Shown one piece after another: positions 36,184-44,831 of a stretch of 64,000 nucleotides of DNA. Where the stretch lies: contig JAKLLO010000003.1 in NCBI GenBank assembly GCA_023150095.1, positions 1-64,000 on the forward strand. Direction: 5' to 3'. A program made the translations under genes and the position numbers. The notes below the pieces were generated by a model. It was not told the origin of the DNA, made no database searches, and saw only the letters and a program-made list of their open reading frames with translations. Positions within the stretch are counted from its first letter, which is position 1; every line of letters starts with the position of its first letter. This DNA comes from Zoogloea sp. (GTDB taxonomy: Bacteria > Pseudomonadota > Gammaproteobacteria > Burkholderiales > Rhodocyclaceae).

Positions 36184-37470
36184 TTAAAGCCGGGGGATCA
36201 GGCCGTCGGCCAGCGACATCCGGCTGGCGCGCCAGCCGGGCAGCAGGCTTGCCAGGAAGCCGGTGACGAGCACGGTGGCGATGAGCTGCAGCTCGTCGGC
36301 CGAGAAGGCGTTGTGCGTCAGGTCAACGCCCAGGTGGGCGGTGAGCCACGGGGCGAGCAGGCGGCTGGCGCCGTCGACCAGGGCGAGGCCCAGGAGCAGC
36401 CCGGCCACGGTGAGCGCGAGCCCCTCCATCGCCAGCAAGGCCGCGATGTGCCGGGGGCCGGCACCCACCGAACGGAGAACGGCGAGTTCCCTGCGCCGCT
36501 CGCCAAGCCCGGCCAGGATGACCGCCGTCAGGCCGCAGAGCCCGACGCCCACCACCAGCCAGCCAATGCCCCGGAGGAGCCGCTCGGCGCCGCCGATCAG
36601 TTGCCAGAGCTCATCCATCGCCAGCCCGGGCAGGATGGCCATCAGGGCTTCATCGTGGAAGTCGGCCACCTGGCGCTGGAAACGGAAGATGTCGGTGCGC
36701 TGGTGCAGGCCGATGAGTACGGCGTCGAGGGTCTTGGGGGTGAGGTCGAACTTGATGGCCATCTCCGGCGGGATGTGCAGGCCGGGTACCGGGGCGCCGC
36801 CTTGCCAGTCGAGATGGAGGGCTTCAAGGGATTCGAGGCTGACATGCACCGTCCGGTCGGTGGGGGTGCCGGTGGGCGCGAGGATGCCGACGATGCGGAA
36901 GGGCTTGTCGGCGTGGGTGTTGCCGGTGGTGCCGTGGTCGTCGTGATCGTCCAGGTGGCCGCTGCCGTGGTGGAGGGTGATCGTGTCGCCGAGGGCGTAG
37001 GTCAGCCGTCTGGCGACCTCGGCCCCCACGACGGCCTCGAAGGGCCCGGCGAAAGGCTGGCCGTCGGTGAAGCGCAGGGGCTGACGATCGCCGTGGCGCA
37101 GATGCCGGAACAATGCGGGCGTGGTGCCCAGCACCGGGTAGCCCCGGTGGGTGTCGCCCAGGGCCAGTGGAACGCTCCAGGCAACCAGCGGGTCGGCGGC
37201 CAGGGTCTGGTAGCTGCGCCAGCGCAGGGTGTGCGTCGCCTCGCCCAGGTGAAACACGGCGTGCAGGAGTAGCTGAACCGGGCTGCCCCGGGGGCCGACG
37301 ACGAGATCGACACCCGCAACGGCCTGGTCGAAGCCGTGCTGGGCGGCGTCCCGCGCCCGGGTGACGGTGATGAGCAGCGTCACCGCGAGGGCGACGGAGA
37401 GGACCGACAGGGCCAGGGTGCCACGGCGGTTCCAGGCGCTGGCAAGGCCAAGGAGGAGCAGTGCCTTCAT
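36184..37470 (-). CDS. ABC transporter permease (FtsX/MacB-like)
   Basis: MKALLLLGLASAWNRRGTLALSVLSVALAVTLLI and C-terminal TM cluster, ASLLPGWRASRMSLADGLIPRL. Confidence 0.85.
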   Translation of the reverse strand: MKALLLLGLASAWNRRGTLALSVLSVALAVTLLITVTRARDAAQHGFDQAVAGVDLVVGPRGSPVQLLLHAVFHLGEATHTLRWRSYQTLAADPLVAWSVPLALGDTHRGYPVLGTTPALFRHLRHGDRQPLRFTDGQPFAGPFEAVVGAEVARRLTYALGDTITLHHGSGHLDDHDDHGTTGNTHADKPFRIVGILAPTGTPTDRTVHVSLESLEALHLDWQGGAPVPGLHIPPEMAIKFDLTPKTLDAVLIGLHQRTDIFRFQRQVADFHDEALMAILPGLAMDELWQLIGGAERLLRGIGWLVVGVGLCGLTAVILAGLGERRRELAVLRSVGAGPRHIAALLAMEGLALTVAGLLLGLALVDGASRLLAPWLTAHLGVDLTHNAFSADELQLIATVLVTGFLASLLPGWRASRMSLADGLIPRL

Positions 37471-38138
37471 GGGGGCAGGAGATGGATGTTGCGGTCGAAC
37501 AGGGGCGCCAGGCGCGGGTCGTGACTGACGAAGAGGAGGGTGGCGCCGCAGGCGGCGATCTCCTGCATCAGCAGCGCGATGAAGTCTTGCTGGCGCCGGG
37601 CGTCGAGGGCCGAGGTGGGTTCGTCGGCGAGCACCAGGGCGGGTTGTCCGATCAGGGCGCGGGCGGCGGAGACGCGCTGCTGCTGGCCCACCGACAGGTT
37701 TGCCGCAGGGCGTCGGGCCAGGGCCGGGTCCAGGTCCAGGGCGGCCAGCAGGCGGCGGGCTTCGGCAACGGGGCTGGCGCCGGCCCGGGTCCGTCGCCTG
37801 GTCGAGAATCGACAAGGCAGGAGCACGTTGTCGAGGACCGACAGGTAGGGGATCAGGTTGAACTGCTGGAAGATGAAACCGGTGTGGTCCACACGGAACC
37901 GATCCCGGGCGTGGGGATGAAGCCGGTCGAGGGGCTGACCGAGCACTTCGAGCTGGCCGGTGTCGGGTGGCATGACACCGCCGATCAGGTTGAGCAGGGT
38001 GCTCTTGCCGGCGCCGCTGTCCCCCTGGATGAACAGGCGTTCGCCCCGGGGCACGTCCAGGGAGGCCAGCGTGAGGCATGGCGCCGGGCTGCCCGGCCAC
38101 GTGAAGCGCAGATCGCGGATGCGGATTGCGGCTTCCAT
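37467..38138 (-). CDS. ABC transporter ATP-binding protein (LolD/MacB type)
   Basis: GDSGAGKSTLLNLIGG Walker A, LSVGQQQRVSAARALIGQPALVLADEPTSALD. Confidence 0.92.
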   Translation of the reverse strand: MEAAIRIRDLRFTWPGSPAPCLTLASLDVPRGERLFIQGDSGAGKSTLLNLIGGVMPPDTGQLEVLGQPLDRLHPHARDRFRVDHTGFIFQQFNLIPYLSVLDNVLLPCRFSTRRRTRAGASPVAEARRLLAALDLDPALARRPAANLSVGQQQRVSAARALIGQPALVLADEPTSALDARRQQDFIALLMQEIAACGATLLFVSHDPRLAPLFDRNIHLLPP

Positions 38139-38143
38139 CGGGC

Positions 38144-38791
38144 CTACCACATGCCGTCGAGGGCAAGCACCACCCGGGGCAGGGCCTCTGCCGGGACGGC
38201 CGGCGAGCGGTGGATCACGCCCCGGGCGCCGTTGCCTTGCCACAGGCTGCCCTTGAGGAGGGCGACGGCAAAGGTGGGGATGGCTTCGACACGGGTGTCC
38301 GGCGCAAACAGGCCGGAGTGCGTATCGGGCAGTCCGCCCGAGCCGCTGCCAAGCTTGCTGCGGTCGACGCCGGCATCCGCGATCCACTCGGTGCCCGGCC
38401 CGCGATAGGTGCACAGCAGCCGGATGCCGACCCGGTCCACGTGCAGGCGCGGGCACATGGCCCCGGTGATGACCTCGAGACGAAGCGCAATCTGCGGGCA
38501 GTCGAGGAGATCGCCCAGCAGTTCGGCGAGCCGGGCCATGTCGCGTGCGAGGGCGTCGCGCCCGGCGCCGGCGGGCAGATCGGAAAGATCGGGGCGTTCG
38601 CCGGGGGCGAGGCTGGTGCGCATGCCGCGGCCGAGCCCGTCGCGGTTGGCTTCGAGGTAGGCGACGATGGCGGGATCGGCCGGGCGCTGCCAGACGGCGA
38701 GCTGGACCTCGGGCTCGAAGATGTCGATGAGTGTTCCGGGCGTTGTGCCGAGGAGGGTGTGGCGGCTTTCGGGTGTGGGGCGGGCGTTCAT
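38144..38791 (-). CDS. DUF1826 domain-containing protein
   Basis: CPRLHVDRVGIRLLCTYRGPGTEWI...RGVIHRSPAV motifs; typical zinc-regulon neighbourhood. Confidence 0.8.
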   Translation of the reverse strand: MNARPTPESRHTLLGTTPGTLIDIFEPEVQLAVWQRPADPAIVAYLEANRDGLGRGMRTSLAPGERPDLSDLPAGAGRDALARDMARLAELLGDLLDCPQIALRLEVITGAMCPRLHVDRVGIRLLCTYRGPGTEWIADAGVDRSKLGSGSGGLPDTHSGLFAPDTRVEAIPTFAVALLKGSLWQGNGARGVIHRSPAVPAEALPRVVLALDGMW

Positions 38792-39195
38792 GGGTGGACG
38801 GGCTCCGGATGAGGCTGGGGGTGAGCGACGCGGGGGCTGCCGGCAAAGCTGCAGGCGTCGCCGCTGAGGTCGCGGCTGACCGCGACCCGGTGCAGGCCGG
38901 GCAGGGCCGGGGCGAGCTGGCGCCACAGGAAGCTGCACAGATTTTCGAGGGTGGCCGGGCCGAGATCGGGGATGTCGTCGAGGAAGCGGTGGTCGAGGCT
39001 GTCGCGGGCGCCGGCCAGGATGGTGTCGAGGTGGCCCAGGTCGATGAGCATGCCGGTGGCGGGGTCGGGAGTGCCGCTCAGGGTGACGGTGGCCCGGTAG
39101 CTGTGGCCGTGGATGCGTCGGCTGCCCTCGGCGTGGATATCCCGCCGGAGGGTGTGGGCGGCTTCGAAGATGAAGGAGCGGGAGAGTTCGTGCAT
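38788..39195 (-). CDS. 6-carboxytetrahydropterin synthase-like (QueD paralog)
   Basis: FIFEAAHTL, RRIHGHSYRATV, SLDHRFLDDIP; overlaps the DUF1826 start by 4 nt. Confidence 0.85.
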   Translation of the reverse strand: MHELSRSFIFEAAHTLRRDIHAEGSRRIHGHSYRATVTLSGTPDPATGMLIDLGHLDTILAGARDSLDHRFLDDIPDLGPATLENLCSFLWRQLAPALPGLHRVAVSRDLSGDACSFAGSPRVAHPQPHPEPVHP

Positions 39196-39200
39196 GGCGT

Positions 39201-40532
39201 TCAGCGGTCGAATTCGAGGGCCTGGCCGTGGCAGTCGGGCTGGAGGATGCCGTCGTACCAGGCGAGCTGGCCGGAGACGACGGTGGCGCGTACCCGGGAG
39301 CGGAAGCGCCGGCCGGCGAAGGGCGTCCAGTTGCAGCGGCTCAGGATGGGGTCGTCGTCCACGGCCCGGGGCTGGTCGGCCACCAGCGCCAGATCGGCCC
39401 AGTAGCCTTCCCGCAGGTAGCCGCGCTCGCGGATCTGAAACAGGTCGGCCACGGCGTGGCTGCAGCGGGTGACCAGGGTGGGGAGCGCCAGCAGCCGGTC
39501 GTGTACCAGTTCCATCAGCGCGGGCAGGGCGTGCTGGACGAGGGGCAGGCCGGAGGGGGCTGCGGCGTAAGGGGCGGCTTTCTCTTCCCGGGTGTGGGGG
39601 GCGTGATCGGTGCCGATCACGTCGATGCGCCCGCTGGCCACGGCGGCGCGCAGGGCGTCCCGGTCGGCGCGGGTCTTTACTGCGGGGTTGCACTTGAGGT
39701 GACTGCCCAGGGCCGGGTAGTCGGTGTCGTCGAAGAGAAGGTGGTGGATGCAGGCTTCGGCGGTGATCCGTTTGCCTGCCAGCGGGCCCTCGTCGAAGAG
39801 TTCGAGCTCCCGCGCGGTGGACAGGTGCAGCACGTGCAGCCGTGTGCCGTGGCGGCGGGCGAGCGCCACGGCCAGTGACGAGGAGCGGTAGCAGGCTTCT
39901 GCGCTGCGGATCTGCGGGTGGGCGTCGAAGGGGACGGCGGCGCCATGGCGGGCGTGCCACAGGGCTTCGTTGGCGAGAATGGTGGGGGTGTCTTCGCAGT
40001 GGGCGAGGAGGAGGGTGGGCGCACAGGCGAACAGGCGTTCGAGCACGACCGGGTCATCCACCAGCATGTCGCCGGTGGAGGCGCCCATGAATACCTTGAT
40101 GCCGGCGATGCGGCGGGGGTCGGCGCTGGCGACCGCGTCCAGGTTGTGGGTGGAGACGCCCAGGTGGAAGGCGTAGTTGGCACGGCTCCCGGCGGCGGCG
40201 AGGGCGCGCTTGGTGTCCACGGCGGCCATGTCGAGGGTTGGCGGGCGGGTGTTGGGCATGTCCATGAAGCTGGTGATGCCCCCCGCGACGGCCGCGGCCG
40301 ACTCGCTGGCGATGCAGCCCTTGTGGGTGAGTCCGGGCTCGCGGAAGTGCACCTGGTCGTCGATCATGCCGGGCAGCAGCCAGGCTCCGGCGGCGTCGAT
40401 CTCGACATCGGCGCTGCGGTCGATGGCTCCGGCGATGTGCGCGATGCGGCCGTCGGCGACGAGCAGGTCAGCGTCGGTGATCCGGCCTTCGTTCACCAGC
40501 CGGGCGTTGCGGATGAGGATGTGTCGGGGCAT
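39201..40532 (-). CDS. pyrC: Dihydroorotase (class I-like paralog)
   Basis: LLPGMIDDQVHFREPGLTHKG, GIKVFMGASTGDM, VIGTDHAPHT. Confidence 0.88.
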   Translation of the reverse strand: MPRHILIRNARLVNEGRITDADLLVADGRIAHIAGAIDRSADVEIDAAGAWLLPGMIDDQVHFREPGLTHKGCIASESAAAVAGGITSFMDMPNTRPPTLDMAAVDTKRALAAAGSRANYAFHLGVSTHNLDAVASADPRRIAGIKVFMGASTGDMLVDDPVVLERLFACAPTLLLAHCEDTPTILANEALWHARHGAAVPFDAHPQIRSAEACYRSSSLAVALARRHGTRLHVLHLSTARELELFDEGPLAGKRITAEACIHHLLFDDTDYPALGSHLKCNPAVKTRADRDALRAAVASGRIDVIGTDHAPHTREEKAAPYAAAPSGLPLVQHALPALMELVHDRLLALPTLVTRCSHAVADLFQIRERGYLREGYWADLALVADQPRAVDDDPILSRCNWTPFAGRRFRSRVRATVVSGQLAWYDGILQPDCHGQALEFDR

Positions 40533-40534
40533 GG

Positions 40535-41095
40535 TTAGAACTCGTTCTGCAGCTTCTTGTACCCCTGGACCAGGGAGTGGTTGGTGCGCACGACGTCTTC
40601 CGAGAACTCGGTGGCCTGGGCGGTGACCCGGGGCATGGCGGCCAGATCGGTGTGGGGGCCGATGCGTTCGGTGGAGGGCACGTAGAAGCCGGCGGGCAGG
40701 TCGGCGCCGTCCACCACCGCGTTGTGGCGCACCACGCAGCCGTCGCCGACCCGGCAGTTGAACAGCACGCTGTTGAAGCCGATGAAGACCCGGTCGCCCA
40801 CCGTGCAGGGGCCGTGCACGATGGAGCGGTGGGCGATCGAGGTGTGCTGCCCGATGGTGACCGCGGCGCCGGATTTGGAGTGGATCACCACTCCGTCCTG
40901 GATGTTGGAGTGGGCGCCGATGCGGATCGGCTGCATGTCGCCGGTGGCGTCCACCTCGTCGGCGCGGATCACCGCGTAGGGGCCGATGAAGACGTTCTCC
41001 TCGACGATGACCTTGCCGCACAGGATGGCGGTCTGGTCGACGTAGGCGGTCTCGTGGATCTGCGGCAGGTCGCCGCGGGGGTTCTTGCGGATCAT
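40535..41095 (-). CDS. Gamma-carbonic anhydrase-like hexapeptide repeat protein
   Basis: Hexapeptide repeats with GVVIHSKSG and [21 protein letters not shown]. Confidence 0.87.
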   Translation of the reverse strand: MIRKNPRGDLPQIHETAYVDQTAILCGKVIVEENVFIGPYAVIRADEVDATGDMQPIRIGAHSNIQDGVVIHSKSGAAVTIGQHTSIAHRSIVHGPCTVGDRVFIGFNSVLFNCRVGDGCVVRHNAVVDGADLPAGFYVPSTERIGPHTDLAAMPRVTAQATEFSEDVVRTNHSLVQGYKKLQNEF

Positions 41096-43038
41096 GGGCG
41101 TGGGCTGAGGCCTTGCTGGGTGGAGATGACGCTGCGTGCGCACGCTTCGTGGCGGAGCTGAGCGAGGGCTTCGTCCAGGCGCAGGTTGCCGAGATCCTTG
41201 CCAGCGCAGTTGCGCAGCGCGATCTGCCCCTCGGCTTTCTCCCGCTCGCCGATGATCAGGAGGTAGGGCACTTTCAGGAGGGTGTGCTCGCGGATCTTGT
41301 AGCCGACCTTCTCGTTGCGAAGGTCGATGCCGGCCCGGATGCCTGCCTGCCGGAGCGCCTTGTGCACCACGCGGGCGTAGTCGGCCTGGCTGTCGGTGAT
41401 GGTGAGGACCATCGCCTGCCGGGGCGCCAGCCACAGGGGGAAGTGACCACCGAAGTGCTCGATGAGGATGCCGGTGAAACGCTCCAGCGACCCGAACAAT
41501 GCCCGGTGGAGCATGACCGGGCGCTGGCGTTCGCCGTGTTCGTCGATGTAGTGGATGTCGAAGCGCTCAGGCAGGTTGAGGTCCACCTGCAGGGTGCCGC
41601 ATTGCCAGTCGCGGCCGATGGCGTCGCGGAGCACGAACTCGAGCTTCGGGCCGTAGAAGGCGCCTTCGCCCGGGTTGATCCGGTAGGCGATGCCCATCCG
41701 GTCGAGGGCGCCGGAGAGCGCGCCTTCGAGGGTGTCCCAGGTCTCGTCGCTGCCGATGCGGGTGGCCGGCCGCGTGGAGAGCTTGACGGCCACGTCGTCG
41801 AAGCCGAAATCCCGGTAGATGTCGAAGACCAGGCCGATGGTGGCGGCGCACTCGTCCTGCATCTGGGCCGGGGTGCAGAAGATGTGGGCGTCGTCCTGGG
41901 TGAAGTGGCGGACCCGCAGCAGGCCGTGGAGGGCGCCGGACGGTTCGTAGCGGTGCACCTTGCCGAACTCGGCCATCCGCAGTGGGAGATCCCGATAGCT
42001 CTTGATGCCCTGGGCAAACAGGGAGACGGCGCCGGGGCAGTTCATCGGCTTGAGGGCGAAGACCCGCTCGTCCTCGGTGGTGGTGGTGAACATCGCGTCG
42101 TGGTAGTTGGTCCAGTGGCCCGAGGTTTCCCAGAGGCTGCGATCCATGACGTCGGGTGTGTTGATCTCGATGTAGTCGGCTTCGTCCTGACGGGCGCGCA
42201 TGTAGGCGATGAGCTGCTGGAAGAGGGTCCAGCCGGCGGCGTGCCAGAACACCGACCCCGGGGCGCAGTCGTCGAAATGAAAGAGATCGAGCTGGGCGCC
42301 GAGCCGGCGGTGGTCACGCCGGGTGGCTTCTTCGAGGCGGGTGAGATAGGCGTCAAGGGCTTTCGCGTCAGGCCAGCAGGTGCCGTAGATGCGTTGCAGC
42401 ATGGCGTTGCGGGCGTCGCCACGCCAGTAGGCGCCAGCCACCTTGGTGAGCTTGAAGGCCTTCAGCCTGCCGGTGTCCGGCACGTGGGGGCCGCGGCACA
42501 GATCCTCGAAATCCCCCTGGCGGTACAGCGACAGGGTTTCGCCTTCGGGAATGGCGCGGACGAGTTCGGCCTTGTAGTGCTCACCCAGTCCTTCGAAGTG
42601 GGCGATGGCTGCTTCGCGGGGCAGCTCGCGCCGGCTGACCGGCAGTCGGGCGGCGGCGAGTTCGCGCATGCGTGCTTCGATGAGGCTGAGGTCGTCCGGC
42701 GTGAAGGGCCGCTCGAAGGCGAAGTCGTAGTAGAAGCCATCTTCGATGGTCGGACCGATGGTGACCTGGGCCGACGGAAAACACTGTTTCACAGCCATCG
42801 CCAGCAGGTGGGCGCAGGAGTGGCGGAGGATCTCCAGGCCTTCCGGGTCGCGATCGGTGATCAGGCCGAGGTTTGCGTCCTTTTCGATGAGGAAGCGGGT
42901 GTCGACCAGTCGGCCATCCACTCGGGCGGCGAGGGCGGCCTTGGCGAGCCCCGGGCCGATATCGGCAGCGATCCGGGCAACGGTGATGGCGTGAGGGTAG
43001 TGGCGCTGGCTGCCGTCCGGCAGGGTGATGCTTGGCAT
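41092..43038 (-). CDS. thrS: Threonyl-tRNA synthetase (probable second copy)
   Basis: TGS start [31 protein letters not shown] editing domain, [29 protein letters not shown], anticodon-binding C-terminus. Confidence 0.93.
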   Translation of the reverse strand: MPSITLPDGSQRHYPHAITVARIAADIGPGLAKAALAARVDGRLVDTRFLIEKDANLGLITDRDPEGLEILRHSCAHLLAMAVKQCFPSAQVTIGPTIEDGFYYDFAFERPFTPDDLSLIEARMRELAAARLPVSRRELPREAAIAHFEGLGEHYKAELVRAIPEGETLSLYRQGDFEDLCRGPHVPDTGRLKAFKLTKVAGAYWRGDARNAMLQRIYGTCWPDAKALDAYLTRLEEATRRDHRRLGAQLDLFHFDDCAPGSVFWHAAGWTLFQQLIAYMRARQDEADYIEINTPDVMDRSLWETSGHWTNYHDAMFTTTTEDERVFALKPMNCPGAVSLFAQGIKSYRDLPLRMAEFGKVHRYEPSGALHGLLRVRHFTQDDAHIFCTPAQMQDECAATIGLVFDIYRDFGFDDVAVKLSTRPATRIGSDETWDTLEGALSGALDRMGIAYRINPGEGAFYGPKLEFVLRDAIGRDWQCGTLQVDLNLPERFDIHYIDEHGERQRPVMLHRALFGSLERFTGILIEHFGGHFPLWLAPRQAMVLTITDSQADYARVVHKALRQAGIRAGIDLRNEKVGYKIREHTLLKVPYLLIIGEREKAEGQIALRNCAGKDLGNLRLDEALAQLRHEACARSVISTQQGLSPRP

Positions 43039-43069
43039 GGCGGATGTGCGTCGTCAGGTTGTGGGAGGG

Positions 43070-43522
43070 TCAGCGGCGGTCGGGGTCGCCGGCGGCGTGG
43101 GCGTTGGGTGGCAGCGGCGAGGGCAGTGGTGCGTCCAGGACTTCGACCATGTCGCCCCGGACGCCGTTGTAGAAGCAGCTGCGCCGCCCCGTGTGGCAGG
43201 CGCCACCGAGTTGATCCACCAGCAGGAGCAGGGCGTCACCGTCGCAGTCGAAGCGCAGGTCGATCACCTGCTGGCGACAGCCGGAGGTCTCGCCCTTGCG
43301 CCACAGGGCCTGGCGCGAGCGGGACCAGTAACAGGCCTGGCCGGTGGCGAGGGTTTCCTCCAGCGCGGCGCGGTTCATCCAGGCCAGCATCAGCACCTCG
43401 CCACTGTCGTGCTGCTGGGCGATTGCGGCCACCAGACCGTCGTGGTTCCAGGGCAGGGTGTCGAGCACTGCCAGGAGCGGCGCACGACTGCCCGTCGGGG
43501 CGTGCTCGAGTCGGGTTAACAT
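43070..43522 (-). CDS. hisI: Phosphoribosyl-AMP cyclohydrolase
   Basis: [39 protein letters not shown]...[29 protein letters not shown]. Confidence 0.9.
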   Translation of the reverse strand: MLTRLEHAPTGSRAPLLAVLDTLPWNHDGLVAAIAQQHDSGEVLMLAWMNRAALEETLATGQACYWSRSRQALWRKGETSGCRQQVIDLRFDCDGDALLLLVDQLGGACHTGRRSCFYNGVRGDMVEVLDAPLPSPLPPNAHAAGDPDRR

Positions 43523-43549
43523 CGCGGTCTATTACCCATGATCGGATTA

Positions 43550-43577
43550 GAAATGCAATGTTATAACATTGCATTTC
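43550..43577. promoter_or_regulatory. Putative Zur operator, perfect 28-bp palindrome
   Basis: gaaatgcaatgttataacattgcatttc equals its own reverse complement; lies between divergent hisI and the Fur/Zur-family gene. Confidence 0.85.
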
Positions 43578-43595
43578 CGAGACCAAGCGCGACCG

Positions 43596-44081
43596 ATGAA
43601 GACCACCTATACCGCAGTTGAACCCCTTGTCGATGAGGCCGTCGCCCTGGACCGGGCAGAGGCCGGCTGTCGGGCACGAGGGGCAAGCCTCACGCCGATC
43701 CGCCGGATGGTGCTGGCGATGCTGCTCCGTCACCCCGGTGGCTTGAAGGCTTACGATCTGCTGGAGCGGATCAAGGCCGACAAGCCCGGCGCTTCGCCAC
43801 CGACGGTGTATCGGGCGCTGGATTTCCTGATCGAGCAGGGGCTGGCCCACAAGATCGGGCGGATGAATCTCTTCGTGGCCTGCAGTCAGGAGTGCCATCA
43901 GCCGCAGATGGCTGCGCTGTTCCTCGTCTGCCCCCGCTGCAATGGCGTGACAGAGCTACGGGACGATGCGGTGATCCGCGCCCTGTCGGCGAGCCTGGTG
44001 GCGGCCGGGCATCAGCTTGAAAGCCAGGAAGTGGAGATCGGGGCGATCTGCCCGAGATGTAGGGCGCTGGCCCAGGGCTGA
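43596..44081 (+). CDS. zur: Fur-family transcriptional regulator, probable Zur
   Basis: LTPIRRMVLAMLLRHPGGLKAYDLLERIK...PPTVYRALDFLIEQGLAHKI, CPRCNGV and CPRCRAL Cys pairs; neighbours are zinc-regulon genes. Confidence 0.85.
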   Translation: MKTTYTAVEPLVDEAVALDRAEAGCRARGASLTPIRRMVLAMLLRHPGGLKAYDLLERIKADKPGASPPTVYRALDFLIEQGLAHKIGRMNLFVACSQECHQPQMAALFLVCPRCNGVTELRDDAVIRALSASLVAAGHQLESQEVEIGAICPRCRALAQG

Positions 44082-44134
44082 CGCCCCGAGGCCGGCTGCC
44101 GGCGGGGATGCCGGCAGGCCGTTGGCGTCGATGC

Positions 44135-44689
44135 TCAGCCTTCGAGCATGCCGCGCAGCTCGCGCACGCGGGCCAGGCTGTCGCCGTCGCCCAGGGTGGT
44201 GAAGGCTTCCTCGACCACGTTGAGGGTATCCATGGCATCGTCGCGCAGGCCGCCCATCGCCAGCACCTGCACCAGCAGCATGCCGATGCCGCCGATGGCG
44301 TCGGGCTGGCCGTGGCGGCAGCTGAGCTGGAAGGCCTCGGCGAGTTCTTCGTAGATCTGCTGGAGGTTGCCGCTTTCGTGCTCGCGCCGGGCGAGGCGGA
44401 TGTTGGCCATCGAGAACAGCACGTGGGCGATGCCTTCGTCGTCGCCCAGCTCGGTCACCGCCGGCAGACGCTCGGCGTGCAGCGCCATGGCGTCGTCGAG
44501 CCGGCCCTGGGCGAACAGCACGTCGGCGATGCGCCCCTGGGTGATGGCCCTCTCGCGCGCCTCGCCGGTTTCGGTGAAGTGGGGCAGGATCTCGTCGTTG
44601 AGGATGAGCAGCGCTTCCTCGAGGCGGCCTTCCATCAGGAGCGAATCGGCAATGTCGCGGCGGGCGAGGATGGTCGGGGTGTCGGTCAT
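44135..44689 (-). CDS. Tetratricopeptide-like repeat protein
   Basis: ADSLLMEGRLEEALLILNDEILP, GRIADVLFAQGRLDDAMALHAERLP TPR-like helices. Confidence 0.6.
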   Translation of the reverse strand: MTDTPTILARRDIADSLLMEGRLEEALLILNDEILPHFTETGEARERAITQGRIADVLFAQGRLDDAMALHAERLPAVTELGDDEGIAHVLFSMANIRLARREHESGNLQQIYEELAEAFQLSCRHGQPDAIGGIGMLLVQVLAMGGLRDDAMDTLNVVEEAFTTLGDGDSLARVRELRGMLEG

Positions 44690-44831
44690 GGCGGGGGAGG
44701 TGAAGAGGGGAAAGGCCGCCGATGATACCGGCCGGGAGTGGCGGCAGGAAAGCTCGGGAATTTTTCCCATGGTGCGGGAAGCGACGGGTGCGTACGCTGC
44801 CGGAAAACACCGATAACGGAGACTTTCACTC

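Noticed and set aside
35383-37272. Plus-strand ORF of 629 aa
   Set aside because: Antisense to the DUF3299 and ABC permease genes; no recognisable domain and biased composition.
43569-43595. Upstream TTG start for the Zur-like gene
   Set aside because: It would start inside the palindromic operator; ATG at 43596 fits the Fur-family N-terminus better.
44690-44831. Zur box upstream of the TonB-dependent receptor
   Set aside because: No sequence resembling the 28-bp palindrome was seen in the intergenic region, so zinc control of the receptor is not claimed.
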